Below, piece by piece: positions 52,823-61,249 of a DNA stretch of 64,000 nt. The notes below the pieces were generated by a model. The model saw only the letters and a program-made list of their open reading frames with translations, did not search any database and was not told the origin of the DNA. Position numbers and translations under genes: made by a program. Positions within the stretch are counted from its first letter, which is position 1. The number at the start of each line of letters is the position of its first letter. Source of the DNA: Caldilineaceae bacterium SB0661_bin_32 (lineage in GTDB: Bacteria; Chloroflexota; Anaerolineae; Caldilineales; Caldilineaceae); NCBI GenBank assembly GCA_009841235.1, contig VXMH01000076.1, positions 1-64,000 on the forward strand. The letters run 5' to 3'.

Positions 52823-54568
52823 ATGACTAAAGAATCATTGACAGGTGGGGAAATTGTGGTTAGGTGCCTGGAACAAATGGGCGCGGACTATATCTTTGGA
52901 ATGTGTGGTCACACCGGTGCAGCCATCCTTAGTGCGCTTGAGGATTCGAAAATTAAATTCATCAGCACCCGCCACGAGTCTATCGCTTCTCATGCTGCGG
53001 ACTGCTACTTCAAGGCCAGCCATAAACCGGCCCTGGTTTTAACACACATTGGTCCTGGCCTGACCAATGCAATCACCGGTGTGGCCCATGCTGCCCTCGA
53101 TTGCACGCCAATGCTCGTCATTGCTGGCGAAGTGCCGACGTATCGGCATGGCCAGGAGTCTTTTCAAGAGTTAAGCATGCATGCCGACGCCTCTCAGCAC
53201 GAAATTTACCGTCCTTTCGTCAAGCGGGTCTGGCGTGTGGACCGGATCGACCTGCTGCCCTATGTCATGACGCGTGCTTTTAACACGGCTGTATCGGGCC
53301 GGTCTGGGCCGGTATTGATCAGCATCCCTATGGATCTTCTCAGCACAAAGGCCGACGTGGAGATACCAGACTTGTGGGAGCATATGGCCACCGGCTCTGG
53401 GGCAAGAGGCGATGCAGCCCAAATTGCCAAAGCCGCCGAATTGTTGGTACAGGCCGAGAGACCGGTCATTTTCGCCGGGGGAGGCACGCTGTTATCCGAG
53501 GCCAGCCAAGCCCTAACAGAGCTAGCCCATTATCTGAGCATACCGGTGACGACCAGCGTCATGGGCAAAGGTGTTTTTGATGAGCAGGACGCTCTGGCGA
53601 TGGGGGTAACCGGAATTGGCGGAACCTCGGTGGCTAATAGAACAACCCTGAACGCCGATGTCATCTTAGCCCTGGGCACCCGATTTAACGAGCATGATAC
53701 CTGTTCGTGGGACTCCCAATTCACATTTGCCATTCCCCCCACCAAGCTCATTCAAGTTGATATCGAGCCCGGCGAAATTGGCAATCACTATCCGGTTGAG
53801 ATAGGGATCGTTGGGGATGCCGCGGCGGTCCTGAGCGACGTACTGGCGGCAGTAAAAAAGACCGTACCTCAGCGGGATGTTTCGCCCTGGGCCAAGGAGC
53901 GGCAGGCCGAGATGACTGACTGGCGGCAGGAAGCGACCAAAAGCCTGACATCCAATACGACGCCCATCCATCCGCTGCGCGTTATGCATGAGATTCGGAC
54001 CCTGTTGCCCCGGGATGGCATTGTGGTGACCGATACCAGTACGTCCAAGAGCATCACCACTTCGCAAATGGTGTGCTATACGCCCAGGACCCTTATTACC
54101 TCTGGCGGTGGCTGGGCGACCATGGGCTTTGGTCCACCGGCTGCTCTGGGCGCTAAACTGGCCTATCCTGACAAGCCGGTTATGGCGATAACGGGCGATG
54201 GTGGATTCACCGTTTTTCCGCAAACGCTGGCTGCGGCTGTTGAGTATGATATTCCGGTTATCTGGATCATCTTGAATAACTACGGTTACATATCGATCAG
54301 AGGTATTCAAAAGGCCTACACCGGCAGCGCCTACGGCACCGAGTTCAAAGTAGAGAAAACAGACCAGCCGTATAATCCCGACTTTGTGCAGTTGGCCCAG
54401 GCTTATGGTGTCCGGGCCAAAAGAGTAGAAAAAGCTGACGCCTTAGAATCGGCTCTTAAAGAGGCGCTGGCTGCGCAGCAGCCTTATGTCTTGGACGTGG
54501 TTGTAGACCCCGAAGCACCACTCCCAAGGTACGGAGCCTGGGATGCACAGGGATTGTACCTGGATTAG
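52823..54568 (+). CDS. ThDP-dependent enzyme, acetolactate-synthase-like
   Basis: A 581-residue thiamine-diphosphate enzyme of the acetolactate synthase/benzoylformate decarboxylase family. It has the N-terminal YIFGMCGHTGAAILSAL, the catalytic Glu in STRHESIASHAA, and the ThDP/Mg motif GDGGFTVFP ending IILNN. It is not convincingly acetolactate synthase itself, since no regulatory subunit is near and a catabolic cluster surrounds it; a decarboxylase, lyase or IolD-like ring hydrolase role is possible. ATG 52823 follows AAGGGAAAG; an earlier in-frame start at 52697 runs over the stump gene and is unlikely. Confidence 0.9.
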   Translation: MTKESLTGGEIVVRCLEQMGADYIFGMCGHTGAAILSALEDSKIKFISTRHESIASHAADCYFKASHKPALVLTHIGPGLTNAITGVAHAALDCTPMLVIAGEVPTYRHGQESFQELSMHADASQHEIYRPFVKRVWRVDRIDLLPYVMTRAFNTAVSGRSGPVLISIPMDLLSTKADVEIPDLWEHMATGSGARGDAAQIAKAAELLVQAERPVIFAGGGTLLSEASQALTELAHYLSIPVTTSVMGKGVFDEQDALAMGVTGIGGTSVANRTTLNADVILALGTRFNEHDTCSWDSQFTFAIPPTKLIQVDIEPGEIGNHYPVEIGIVGDAAAVLSDVLAAVKKTVPQRDVSPWAKERQAEMTDWRQEATKSLTSNTTPIHPLRVMHEIRTLLPRDGIVVTDTSTSKSITTSQMVCYTPRTLITSGGGWATMGFGPPAALGAKLAYPDKPVMAITGDGGFTVFPQTLAAAVEYDIPVIWIILNNYGYISIRGIQKAYTGSAYGTEFKVEKTDQPYNPDFVQLAQAYGVRAKRVEKADALESALKEALAAQQPYVLDVVVDPEAPLPRYGAWDAQGLYLD

Positions 54569-54812
54569 AGATTATGGGAGAAGTCGGGAGCTACCCCAGG
54601 CTTGCAAGTAAGCACGCTTGAGCCATGGGATGAAAGGCTAACATCTCTTGCTTGCCTATACTCAAGCCGGATTCTCCTGCAAGCGTAAGCGACAGAGACC
54701 CATTGAACTAGCTGAAGCTGCCTTGCCACCGGAAGGCCGACATTTACGCTTGGGTTTCTCACCAGTAAGGCTAAAAGCTGGCTGTTATTTGTAGAGGAAT
54801 AGGATCAGCACA
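54569..54812 (+). ncRNA. Probable structured RNA or mobile-intron remnant
   Basis: This 244-base gap has nested complementarity: GCTTGAG (54616-54622) with CTCAAGC (54661-54667), and CAAGCGTAA (54680-54688) with TTACGCTTG (54744-54752), enclosing GCCTT/AAGGC (54720-54724, 54733-54737). A GAGCCATGGGATGAAAGGCT stretch recalls group II intron RNA, but I cannot verify this. It may be a leader or riboswitch for the next gene. Confidence 0.35.
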
Positions 54813-55853
54813 GTGATTGGGATCGGCTTGATCGGCTGTGGGGGGGTGGCTCAGAGCGTACACATCCCCAATCTAATGAAATTACAGTACCAACGACGCC
54901 CTATTGTCGAGTTGCGAGGTGTGGTAGATGTGATTAAGGAGCAGGCTGAGATGGTGGGCCAGGCAACCGGCGCACGCGCTTATCCCACGGTCGGCGCGAT
55001 GCTGGACGATCCGGCCATCGATGCGGTTATGATCCTCACGCCTGAGACATTTCACGCTTCCCTCGCTATCCAAGCCGCCATGGCCGGACGACATGTTTTC
55101 ATGGAGAAGCCCATTGCTACGTCCCCTTCTGCGGGTGAAGAAGTGGCGCAACGATGCGCCGACCAGAGCGTTAAGCTGATGGTGGGCTACATGATGCGCT
55201 TCGACTCCGATTGCAATAAGACGAGAGAACTCTTGAGCCAAGGACTCATCGGCCAGCCCTTAACCTGCAACTCGATCTACATCTGGCCAATAGATGTGGC
55301 CGATTATTATGGTTTGATCTTCAAGGCGGACAGCGATAATGAATTAGCAGAGGCGGAAGAGGAATGCCCAAGTGTTCCTGACGACGAAATTCCTCCTGGC
55401 CTGGTCCGAGATACCTGTTCTCACTACATCAATCTTTTGCGTTATTGGTTCGGAGAGGTCAAGAGCGTTTGGGCCGATATTGATGAGCACAGACCTTTCA
55501 TTGTGATGCGATTCGAGAGTGGCCTGCTGGCTACGCACCAGATCAGCGGTGTTGGGGAAGGCACGCGCGAGCACCTGATCACCGGCACGGAAGGCTACAT
55601 CCGAACCCGGCTAGGCTATCCCCACATTCCCCTGGATTTTGGAAAGACCTCCTTCTTTTCTACACGATACCGAGAGTTACGAGAACCAGTTTTTCCTCGG
55701 GTCAATATGTACGAAGCAGAGTTGGAGCATTTTGTCCAGTGCATCCATGAGGATCAGGAGCCTCGAAGCTCAGGCATCGATGCTGCTAAAGATCTGCAGG
55801 TAATGCGGGCCGTATACGAAGCAGCAGCAGACAGGCGAGAGGTCGAGGTATAG
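54813..55853 (+). CDS. Gfo/Idh/MocA family oxidoreductase (island copy)
   Basis: A 346-residue Gfo/Idh/MocA dehydrogenase beginning with GTG. The NAD(P) loop is IGCGGVAQSVHIPNL, and the catalytic EKP motif is intact (HVFMEKPIATSPSAG). The C-terminal domain contains RDTCSHYINLLRYWFGE, with a His at the usual active-site position. It probably oxidises a sugar or cyclitol in the island's pathway. The 244-base gap before it (54569-54812) has internal complementarity, and its ribosome site AGGAATAGG is weakish. The DegT gene starts 11 bases downstream. Confidence 0.92.
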   Translation: MIGIGLIGCGGVAQSVHIPNLMKLQYQRRPIVELRGVVDVIKEQAEMVGQATGARAYPTVGAMLDDPAIDAVMILTPETFHASLAIQAAMAGRHVFMEKPIATSPSAGEEVAQRCADQSVKLMVGYMMRFDSDCNKTRELLSQGLIGQPLTCNSIYIWPIDVADYYGLIFKADSDNELAEAEEECPSVPDDEIPPGLVRDTCSHYINLLRYWFGEVKSVWADIDEHRPFIVMRFESGLLATHQISGVGEGTREHLITGTEGYIRTRLGYPHIPLDFGKTSFFSTRYRELREPVFPRVNMYEAELEHFVQCIHEDQEPRSSGIDAAKDLQVMRAVYEAAADRREVEV

Positions 55854-55864
55854 AGCAAAGAAAG

Positions 55865-57121
55865 ATGACACAGTTGGCGATCGCAGGTGGAAACCCGGTT
55901 CGGGACAAACCCTTCCCTGCCTGGCCGGTCTGGGATGACACGGAGCTAGAGGCACTCACCGACGTCGTACGCAGCGGTGGGTGGAGTATCTTTCGGGGAA
56001 CCAAGGTTAGGGCCTTGGAGACACAATTCGCCGCGTACCAAGGGGCTAAGTATGGAGAGGCGTGCATGAGTGGTACGGCCGCCCTGGAGGTGGCTTTGAG
56101 AGTGGCCGGGGTTGGAGCAGGGGACGAGGTTATTGTGCCGGCCTTAACTTGGCTGACCACGGCCAGTTCGGCCATATTCGTCAATGCAACTCCGGTCTTT
56201 GTCGACATTGAGCCTGATACCTACTGTATTGCCCCCGAACAAATCGAAGCGGCGATCAGCGAGCGCACCAAGGCGGTCATTCCTGTTCATCTGTACGGCT
56301 GCCTGGCAGATATGGACCGCATTCTGGATATCGCCCAAAAGCATGACTTGGTGGTGATAGAAGACTGTGCCCACACGCATGGTTCCCGCTGGCGGGGCCA
56401 AGGGGTTGGCTCTCTTGGCGATCTGGGTTGTTTCAGTTTCGAGGCCTCTAAAACCATGACTTCGGGTGAGGGAGGAATGATCCTCACCAACAACAGGGAA
56501 ATGAGCGAGCTTTGTCATGCCTACATTAATTCCGGTCGGTTGCGGAAAGGTGATCGCTCAAGCCAGCAGGTGCTGGGCCGGAACTATCGTCTGACTGAAT
56601 TTCAGGCAGCTATCCTGCTGGCTCAATTGAACCGGCTGGACGAACAAACGGAACAAAGGCAAAAGAATGCTCTTTATCTGGATAAGGAATTAGGCAAGAT
56701 CCCTGGTATCAGCCCTTTAAGACAGGACCCGCGGGTAACCAGGCAGGGGTTCTATGCCTATGTATTTAAGTACAATGGCGAGGGTTTTCAGGGAGCATCG
56801 CGCGGACAGTTCATAGCCGCCCTTTGTGAAGAGGGTATCCCTATCAGCCCTGTTTATGAGCCGGTTCCCTTATCCGTCCTGTTTTCGGGCGCGGCATACC
56901 GGCAGTTGAGTCTGCCAGTGACGGAGGAGGCCAGCTACAGTGAGGCCGTTGTCTTGCCTCAGGCTGTCTTGCTGGGGACGCAAGCGGATATAGACGACAT
57001 TATCGAGGCAATACGAAAAATTTGGCAGCATGCGGACGAGCTGGAGGATCTGGAGTTGGAAAAGTATAGAAATGTCGTGGCCAGAGGGCCAGATTTCTAT
57101 ACGATGCCGGCAAAGTCTTAA
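55865..57121 (+). CDS. DegT/DnrJ/EryC1/StrS family aminotransferase
   Basis: A 418-residue PLP aminotransferase of the sugar aminotransferase family. Visible motifs are SGTAALEVALRVAGVGAGDEV, VIEDCAHTHGS (PLP-ring Asp) and the PLP lysine in FEASKTMTSGEGG. In related pathways (streptomycin, scyllo-inosamine) such enzymes transaminate keto-sugars or keto-cyclitols; here it might also act in reverse during catabolism. It lies 11 bases after the Gfo/Idh gene, so a dehydrogenase-transaminase pair may give or take an amino group at one carbon. Confidence 0.92.
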   Translation: MTQLAIAGGNPVRDKPFPAWPVWDDTELEALTDVVRSGGWSIFRGTKVRALETQFAAYQGAKYGEACMSGTAALEVALRVAGVGAGDEVIVPALTWLTTASSAIFVNATPVFVDIEPDTYCIAPEQIEAAISERTKAVIPVHLYGCLADMDRILDIAQKHDLVVIEDCAHTHGSRWRGQGVGSLGDLGCFSFEASKTMTSGEGGMILTNNREMSELCHAYINSGRLRKGDRSSQQVLGRNYRLTEFQAAILLAQLNRLDEQTEQRQKNALYLDKELGKIPGISPLRQDPRVTRQGFYAYVFKYNGEGFQGASRGQFIAALCEEGIPISPVYEPVPLSVLFSGAAYRQLSLPVTEEASYSEAVVLPQAVLLGTQADIDDIIEAIRKIWQHADELEDLELEKYRNVVARGPDFYTMPAKS

Positions 57122-57156
57122 ATGTACGCTCTATAGAACCCGATTAGGAGAGGAAT

Positions 57157-58404
57157 TTGGAACCTGTTTTTGAACGGCAACGGGCCACATTGCTCATGGA
57201 GCAGCAAGGTATGGACCTGCTCCTGGGTATCGGCAGCCACAATGTGGGTTACCTGAGTGGATATTGGGGGCGGTCTCAATACGCTGAATTCCTGGTCGAT
57301 GGAGAGCCTAACTTTGTCTTGGCTGCGCTTCCCAAAGATCCTGATCAGGCCTCGCTCTTCATCGCCCATGTGGCGGCCAAAGTGGCGAACTGGATGGAGG
57401 AGCAACGATACTACGGACGCAGTCCTCATCTGGATTCTCTCGCCCCAGGGATCTACCATTTTCTGTCAGACCTGGAGAAGGACACGACCCTGGCGGAATG
57501 TCTGGCGACAGCTTTAGCCGAACTCGGGCTGCCGGCCGCGACGATTGGCCTGGATCTGGACCACACGCCAGTCAATTTGTTTCAGGAACTGAGAGACGCC
57601 TTGCCACAGGCTACCTTCGTCGATGCTTCTAGCCTGTTCTGGCGTCTGCGCATGGTGAAGTCAGAGGAAGAGATCAAGCGGATCAGGAAGGCGGCCCGGG
57701 TAGGAGAGCTGGCCATGCAAGCGGCATTCGACGTAGCCCAGGAAGGGGTACGTTGGGGAGCACTGTGGGATGCCATTGAGCAAACCTATGAGCAAGAAGG
57801 CGCCGAGCATGCCTTTATTCACCTTGGGTTTGGCCCTAAGGCCAGGCAAGACGGTGCGGAGTGGGAATATGAGTATGTTCAGTCAGGTTGTTACCTTCCA
57901 AAAGAGACAGGAATTGCCAGGGACAAGCCGTTGTGGCGCGGCGACGTAGGGCGGATCGATCTGGGATGTTTCGTGGAAAAGCCCTACCATTGCGACTTAG
58001 CCCGGGTGGCCGTGGTTGGCGAAGCGACCGATGAAATGAAGCGGGTTTATGGCGCCATGGTTGAGTCCTATCGTAGGATTGCGGCAGCAATCAAACCCGG
58101 CGTCGAAGCCGCACAGCTTTTCCATATTGGCTATAGACCGTTGGCCGATGCAGGGTTGCAGCCCACGGTTGTCCTGTTGGGCCATGGGCTGGGGGTGGAT
58201 ACCCATGAGCCGCCCTGGTTCGTGCCGACAGATCATACGCCCTTGGAGGCCGGCATGGTTTTGACTATCGAGGTGGTCGTCTATACCGATCAGCTGTGGA
58301 GTATGAATCTGGAGGACATGGTGTTGGTGACCGAGGAAGGTTGCGAATTTCTAACCACGTGGGGTCATATTGATGGTCTACCGCAAATGGTGGTTATGTC
58401 TTGA
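57157..58404 (+). CDS. M24 family metallopeptidase (Xaa-Pro aminopeptidase-like)
   Basis: A 415-residue M24 peptidase. The N-terminal creatinase-type domain is followed by the pita-bread domain with metal ligands: GRIDLGC (Asp), YHCDLAR (Asp), LGHGLGVDTHEPP (His), LTIEVVV (Glu) and NLEDMVLVTEEG (Glu). It is either an Xaa-Pro dipeptidase or a creatinase-like amidinohydrolase; the sequence alone does not decide. The start is a TTG at 57157 placed after TAGGAGAGGAA, consistent with a strong ribosome site. In the island it may cleave an amide or peptide bond in the imported compound. Confidence 0.9.
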   Translation: MEPVFERQRATLLMEQQGMDLLLGIGSHNVGYLSGYWGRSQYAEFLVDGEPNFVLAALPKDPDQASLFIAHVAAKVANWMEEQRYYGRSPHLDSLAPGIYHFLSDLEKDTTLAECLATALAELGLPAATIGLDLDHTPVNLFQELRDALPQATFVDASSLFWRLRMVKSEEEIKRIRKAARVGELAMQAAFDVAQEGVRWGALWDAIEQTYEQEGAEHAFIHLGFGPKARQDGAEWEYEYVQSGCYLPKETGIARDKPLWRGDVGRIDLGCFVEKPYHCDLARVAVVGEATDEMKRVYGAMVESYRRIAAAIKPGVEAAQLFHIGYRPLADAGLQPTVVLLGHGLGVDTHEPPWFVPTDHTPLEAGMVLTIEVVVYTDQLWSMNLEDMVLVTEEGCEFLTTWGHIDGLPQMVVMS

Positions 58405-58425
58405 TTGAATGAAGGAGGTTGACAA

Positions 58426-59238
58426 ATGACGCTTGGTCTGGGAGCTTGCACTTACACTTACGTGTTTGACCATTCCTGGGAAGCTACTTTGGAGCGTCTC
58501 GCCGCTCTGGGATTCAAGTGGCTGGAAGTTATGACCGCCCCACCCCACATCTGGCCCAGGGATTTAGATCCTAAAGCTAGAGAAACGCTGCGCCGGCAGA
58601 TTGAATCCTATGGGATGCAGGTGTTTTCGAGCCAGCCGGCGTGGCTGGAATTAAACCTGGTCGCCTTCAATCCGGGTATTAGAGAGGAAGTCGTGAAGCA
58701 GATGAAAGAAAATATCGAACTGCTTCATGACCTTGGCGGTAAAGTCCTTGATATCTTTCCCGGAAGGCGGGAGGGTCTGGTCGCCCCGAGTATGGAGACA
58801 GCCTGGGCTCTGGCCAAGGAGATCTTCTCAGCTTGTGTAGAAGATGCGGAACGCTATGGGGTCACGCTTGCTATCGAGACAGTACCGCGCGGCTTTATCG
58901 AGACGGGGGCGCAGGCGGCCCAGATGGCAGAGGAGATCGGCAGTCCCGCCATAGGCGTGTGTGTTGATATAGCCAATGTCAATGCAGTCCAATCTCCGAT
59001 AGCGGCTTTAGAGGAGGCCAAGGAAAGGCTTGCCCTGGTGCATCTCTCCGACAACTATGGCGAGCATATTCATGCGCCCATAGGCGAAGGCAATGTCGAC
59101 TTTGCCGCGGTGGCCAGCAAGCTGCGGGAGATTGAATACGATGGCGTTTCGCTTCTTGAGGTCATGACTCGAGACAAGGTGGACGAAGCCTTCGGCCAAT
59201 CTAAACTCAGGTTGGAAGAGCTGGGCTGGCAGAGTTGA
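58426..59238 (+). CDS. Sugar phosphate isomerase/epimerase (AP-endonuclease-2 fold)
   Basis: A 270-residue TIM-barrel protein of the xylose-isomerase-like superfamily. It has the HDLGGKVLDIFPG strand, VTLAIETVPRG with a metal-binding Glu, GVCVDIANVNAV, and LVHLSDNYGEHIHAPIGEGNVDF (His-Asp and final metal-ligand region). Members include hydroxypyruvate isomerase and the inositol enzymes IolE, IolH and IolI. A 74-residue stump of a relative is at 52579. GAAGGAGG is a strong ribosome site before ATG 58426. It may isomerise or dehydrate the ketone made by the dehydrogenase. Confidence 0.9.
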   Translation: MTLGLGACTYTYVFDHSWEATLERLAALGFKWLEVMTAPPHIWPRDLDPKARETLRRQIESYGMQVFSSQPAWLELNLVAFNPGIREEVVKQMKENIELLHDLGGKVLDIFPGRREGLVAPSMETAWALAKEIFSACVEDAERYGVTLAIETVPRGFIETGAQAAQMAEEIGSPAIGVCVDIANVNAVQSPIAALEEAKERLALVHLSDNYGEHIHAPIGEGNVDFAAVASKLREIEYDGVSLLEVMTRDKVDEAFGQSKLRLEELGWQS

Positions 59239-59310
59239 CGAATTCTCCACCGAGAATGGGTGCTGAAAGGAGGTCACATTAAGGAAGGAATAAACTGGTC
59301 TTCTGTAGGC

Positions 59311-59384
59311 GCAACATTTAGTTGCTTACGGGAGAAGTCCCGGTCAGAGCATTGGGGAAACCCCGGAAATTCATATCGGGGTTT
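59311..59384 (+). promoter_or_regulatory. Leader with alternative hairpins before the binding-protein gene
   Basis: Three stems are visible: GCAAC/GTTGC (59311-59315, 59321-59325), CGGGA/TCCCG (59329-59333, 59338-59342), and AAACCCCG/CGGGGTTT (59358-59365, 59377-59384) followed by CTCAC. The last competes with GGGG-AAA-CCCC (59354-59364), so mutually exclusive structures are possible. This resembles attenuation, but no ligand or leader peptide is apparent. Confidence 0.45.
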
Positions 59385-59430
59385 CTCACAAATGAAAATG
59401 TGACTTTAGTATTTTCAAAGGAGGAGAAAA

Positions 59431-60990
59431 ATGACAAAGCGAATTTTGATCCTGTTGGCCGCAATGACGATCTTGAGCTTGGTAGCAGCGTGTACGGCTG
59501 CACCCGGAGCCGTTACCGTTGTTGAAGTAGAAAAAGAGGTCATTGTCGAGGTCACGGCCGTTCCGGGGCAGATCAAGGAGGGTGGCACGCTGACAATCGC
59601 CATCGGTGGGGATATGGACAATTTCGACCCCCAGGCTATGACCCTCATCATATTCAGTGACATGTTCAGGTTTCAGGTCTACGGAAGCCTGGCCACGATC
59701 AACGAGAATCTCGAACTGGTGCCTGATCTGGCCGAATCGTGGGAAATCGTAGATGCCAGCACCTACATCGTGAAGCTAAGGGAGGGGGTGAAGTTTCACA
59801 ACGGCCGGGAGATGACCGCGGAGGACGTGAAGTTCAGCTTCGAAAGGGTCAAGGATATGGCCCCTACTCTGGCCAGGTACGGAGAAGGAATCGACTCTAT
59901 GGAAATCCTGGACAACTATACGATCCAGTTCAACTTGGCGACGGCCAACGCCTACTTTATGGACGATTCGACCTGGGTTTCCATTATCCCGCAGGAAGCG
60001 GCAGAGACTTTGCAGTCGGAACCCATCGGGACCGGTCCCTTTAAATTTGTCGAGTGGATACCCAACGACCGGATCGTACTCGAGCGATTCGAGGACTACT
60101 GGGACGAAGGGAAACCTTACGTTGACAAGGTTGTGCTGCGGGTGATGCCAGATGTACAGGCGCGCATCGCCAGCCTGGAGGCCGGAGAGGTTGATGTCGT
60201 ACGAGATGTTTCGGTCGTGGATGCCCTGCGTTTCCTGACCTCGGAAGACATCAGGGTCATAAAGCCAGACAGCTCCACAGCTACCCAGTATTTTGTGATG
60301 GTCGGCGGGCAGAATGAGGCTATCATGAACAGCTTTCGGGTGAGGCAGGCCCTGGCCCACGCCCTGGACAATGATGCCGTCAATAGGACAGCCTGGATGG
60401 GGCAAGGCACCCCGTTAGTGAGTCCCATCGCGCCTAGTGTACCATACTTCGCGGAGTTTGAGGGTTATCCCTACGATCCAGAGAAGTGCAGGGAGATTCT
60501 GGCCGAGGAAGGATACCCTGACCTGGAGGTCACCGTCGAGACGATCTCCGGCTTCTCTGATGGGAAGCAGGCGGCTGTAATCTGGCAGGCCGGACTGGCC
60601 GAGTGTGGGGTAACTATGAACATCGTGGAGTCCGAGATCGCGGTCTGGTTGGACAAGTATATTGGGCAGGAGTATGAAGTTTCCTGGAATGCTATGGGGC
60701 TAAGCGCCAACCCCAATGATTGGATGGATCGCGGTGCCTCACGCTGGATTAGAGCGGGGACGTGGGTTAATGAAGAGGCCATAGAGTTGTGGGAGGCAGG
60801 CAAGTCCGAGATCGATCCGCAGAAGGCTGCAGAGAATTTCGCACGCTTGCAGGAGATCAATGTCGAGGAGTTACCGGTCATCATGATCGGTGCGGCCCCG
60901 TCGGTTTCCTTAGTCCGTTCTAATGTCAAGAACTGGCATGTGAGCCCTAGCCAATTGCGTCTGTACCGCGAGGTCTGGCTGGATCAGTAA
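59431..60990 (+). CDS. ABC transporter solute-binding lipoprotein, family 5 (island copy)
   Basis: A 519-residue SBP_bac_5 lipoprotein with lipobox LVAAC, so Cys21 is the lipidation site. A short valine/glutamate-rich linker precedes the binding domain (GGTLTIAIGGDMDNFDPQ, then VKLREGVKFHNGREMTAEDVKF and GTGPFKFVEW). It would deliver the island's substrate to an importer. The AAGGAGGAG ribosome site is strong. No permease or ATPase genes follow; instead a 150-bp inverted-repeat element and a broken IS982-like element occupy the place where they would be expected. Confidence 0.93.
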   Translation: MTKRILILLAAMTILSLVAACTAAPGAVTVVEVEKEVIVEVTAVPGQIKEGGTLTIAIGGDMDNFDPQAMTLIIFSDMFRFQVYGSLATINENLELVPDLAESWEIVDASTYIVKLREGVKFHNGREMTAEDVKFSFERVKDMAPTLARYGEGIDSMEILDNYTIQFNLATANAYFMDDSTWVSIIPQEAAETLQSEPIGTGPFKFVEWIPNDRIVLERFEDYWDEGKPYVDKVVLRVMPDVQARIASLEAGEVDVVRDVSVVDALRFLTSEDIRVIKPDSSTATQYFVMVGGQNEAIMNSFRVRQALAHALDNDAVNRTAWMGQGTPLVSPIAPSVPYFAEFEGYPYDPEKCREILAEEGYPDLEVTVETISGFSDGKQAAVIWQAGLAECGVTMNIVESEIAVWLDKYIGQEYEVSWNAMGLSANPNDWMDRGASRWIRAGTWVNEEAIELWEAGKSEIDPQKAAENFARLQEINVEELPVIMIGAAPSVSLVRSNVKNWHVSPSQLRLYREVWLDQ

Positions 60991-61017
60991 CTTTGCCATT
61001 GATTGTTTACGATTTTG

Positions 61018-61167
61018 CTAACGGACACAGCCAATACTTGACAACGTTTTGGCCCCAAATTTGGTGGGGCAACGCCAAGACCGATGATGGACGACCGCCG
61101 ACACATGTAAGCTGTTTCGGCGGTCAGGGGCAAGCCAGCTCTGTCAAATTGAAAGTGTGTCCGTTAG
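61018..61167. mobile_element. 150-bp element with 12-bp terminal inverted repeats (MITE-like)
   Basis: CTAACGGACACA (61018-61029) and its perfect complement TGTGTCCGTTAG (61156-61167) bound 150 bases with no open frame. Inside is a second perfect hairpin, GACCGCCGA with TCGGCGGTC, at about 61092-61125, and a CCCCA..TGGGG stem. No flanking target duplication is clear. A structured terminator is an alternative reading. Confidence 0.6.
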
Positions 61168-61200
61168 AAAGTTTCTTGGCAAAGGAATGACGATTTATCC

Positions 61201-61246
61201 GGAAGTAGGGAGTAGGCCCTTTTCTTACGCCCTGCTCCTTACTTTC
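61201..61246. repeat. Long imperfect hairpin beside the IS982-like element
   Basis: GGAAGTAGGGAGTAGG (61201-61216) pairs with CCTGCTCCTTACTTTC (61231-61246) along 16 positions, three of them G-U in RNA. It ends just before the element's C-terminal frame and may be the element's end or a convergent terminator. Confidence 0.45.
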
Positions 61247-61249
61247 GGC

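Noticed and set aside
52823..54568. Naming the ThDP enzyme as acetolactate synthase (ilvB)
   Set aside because: No small subunit or branched-chain genes are near; the catabolic context suggests another substrate.
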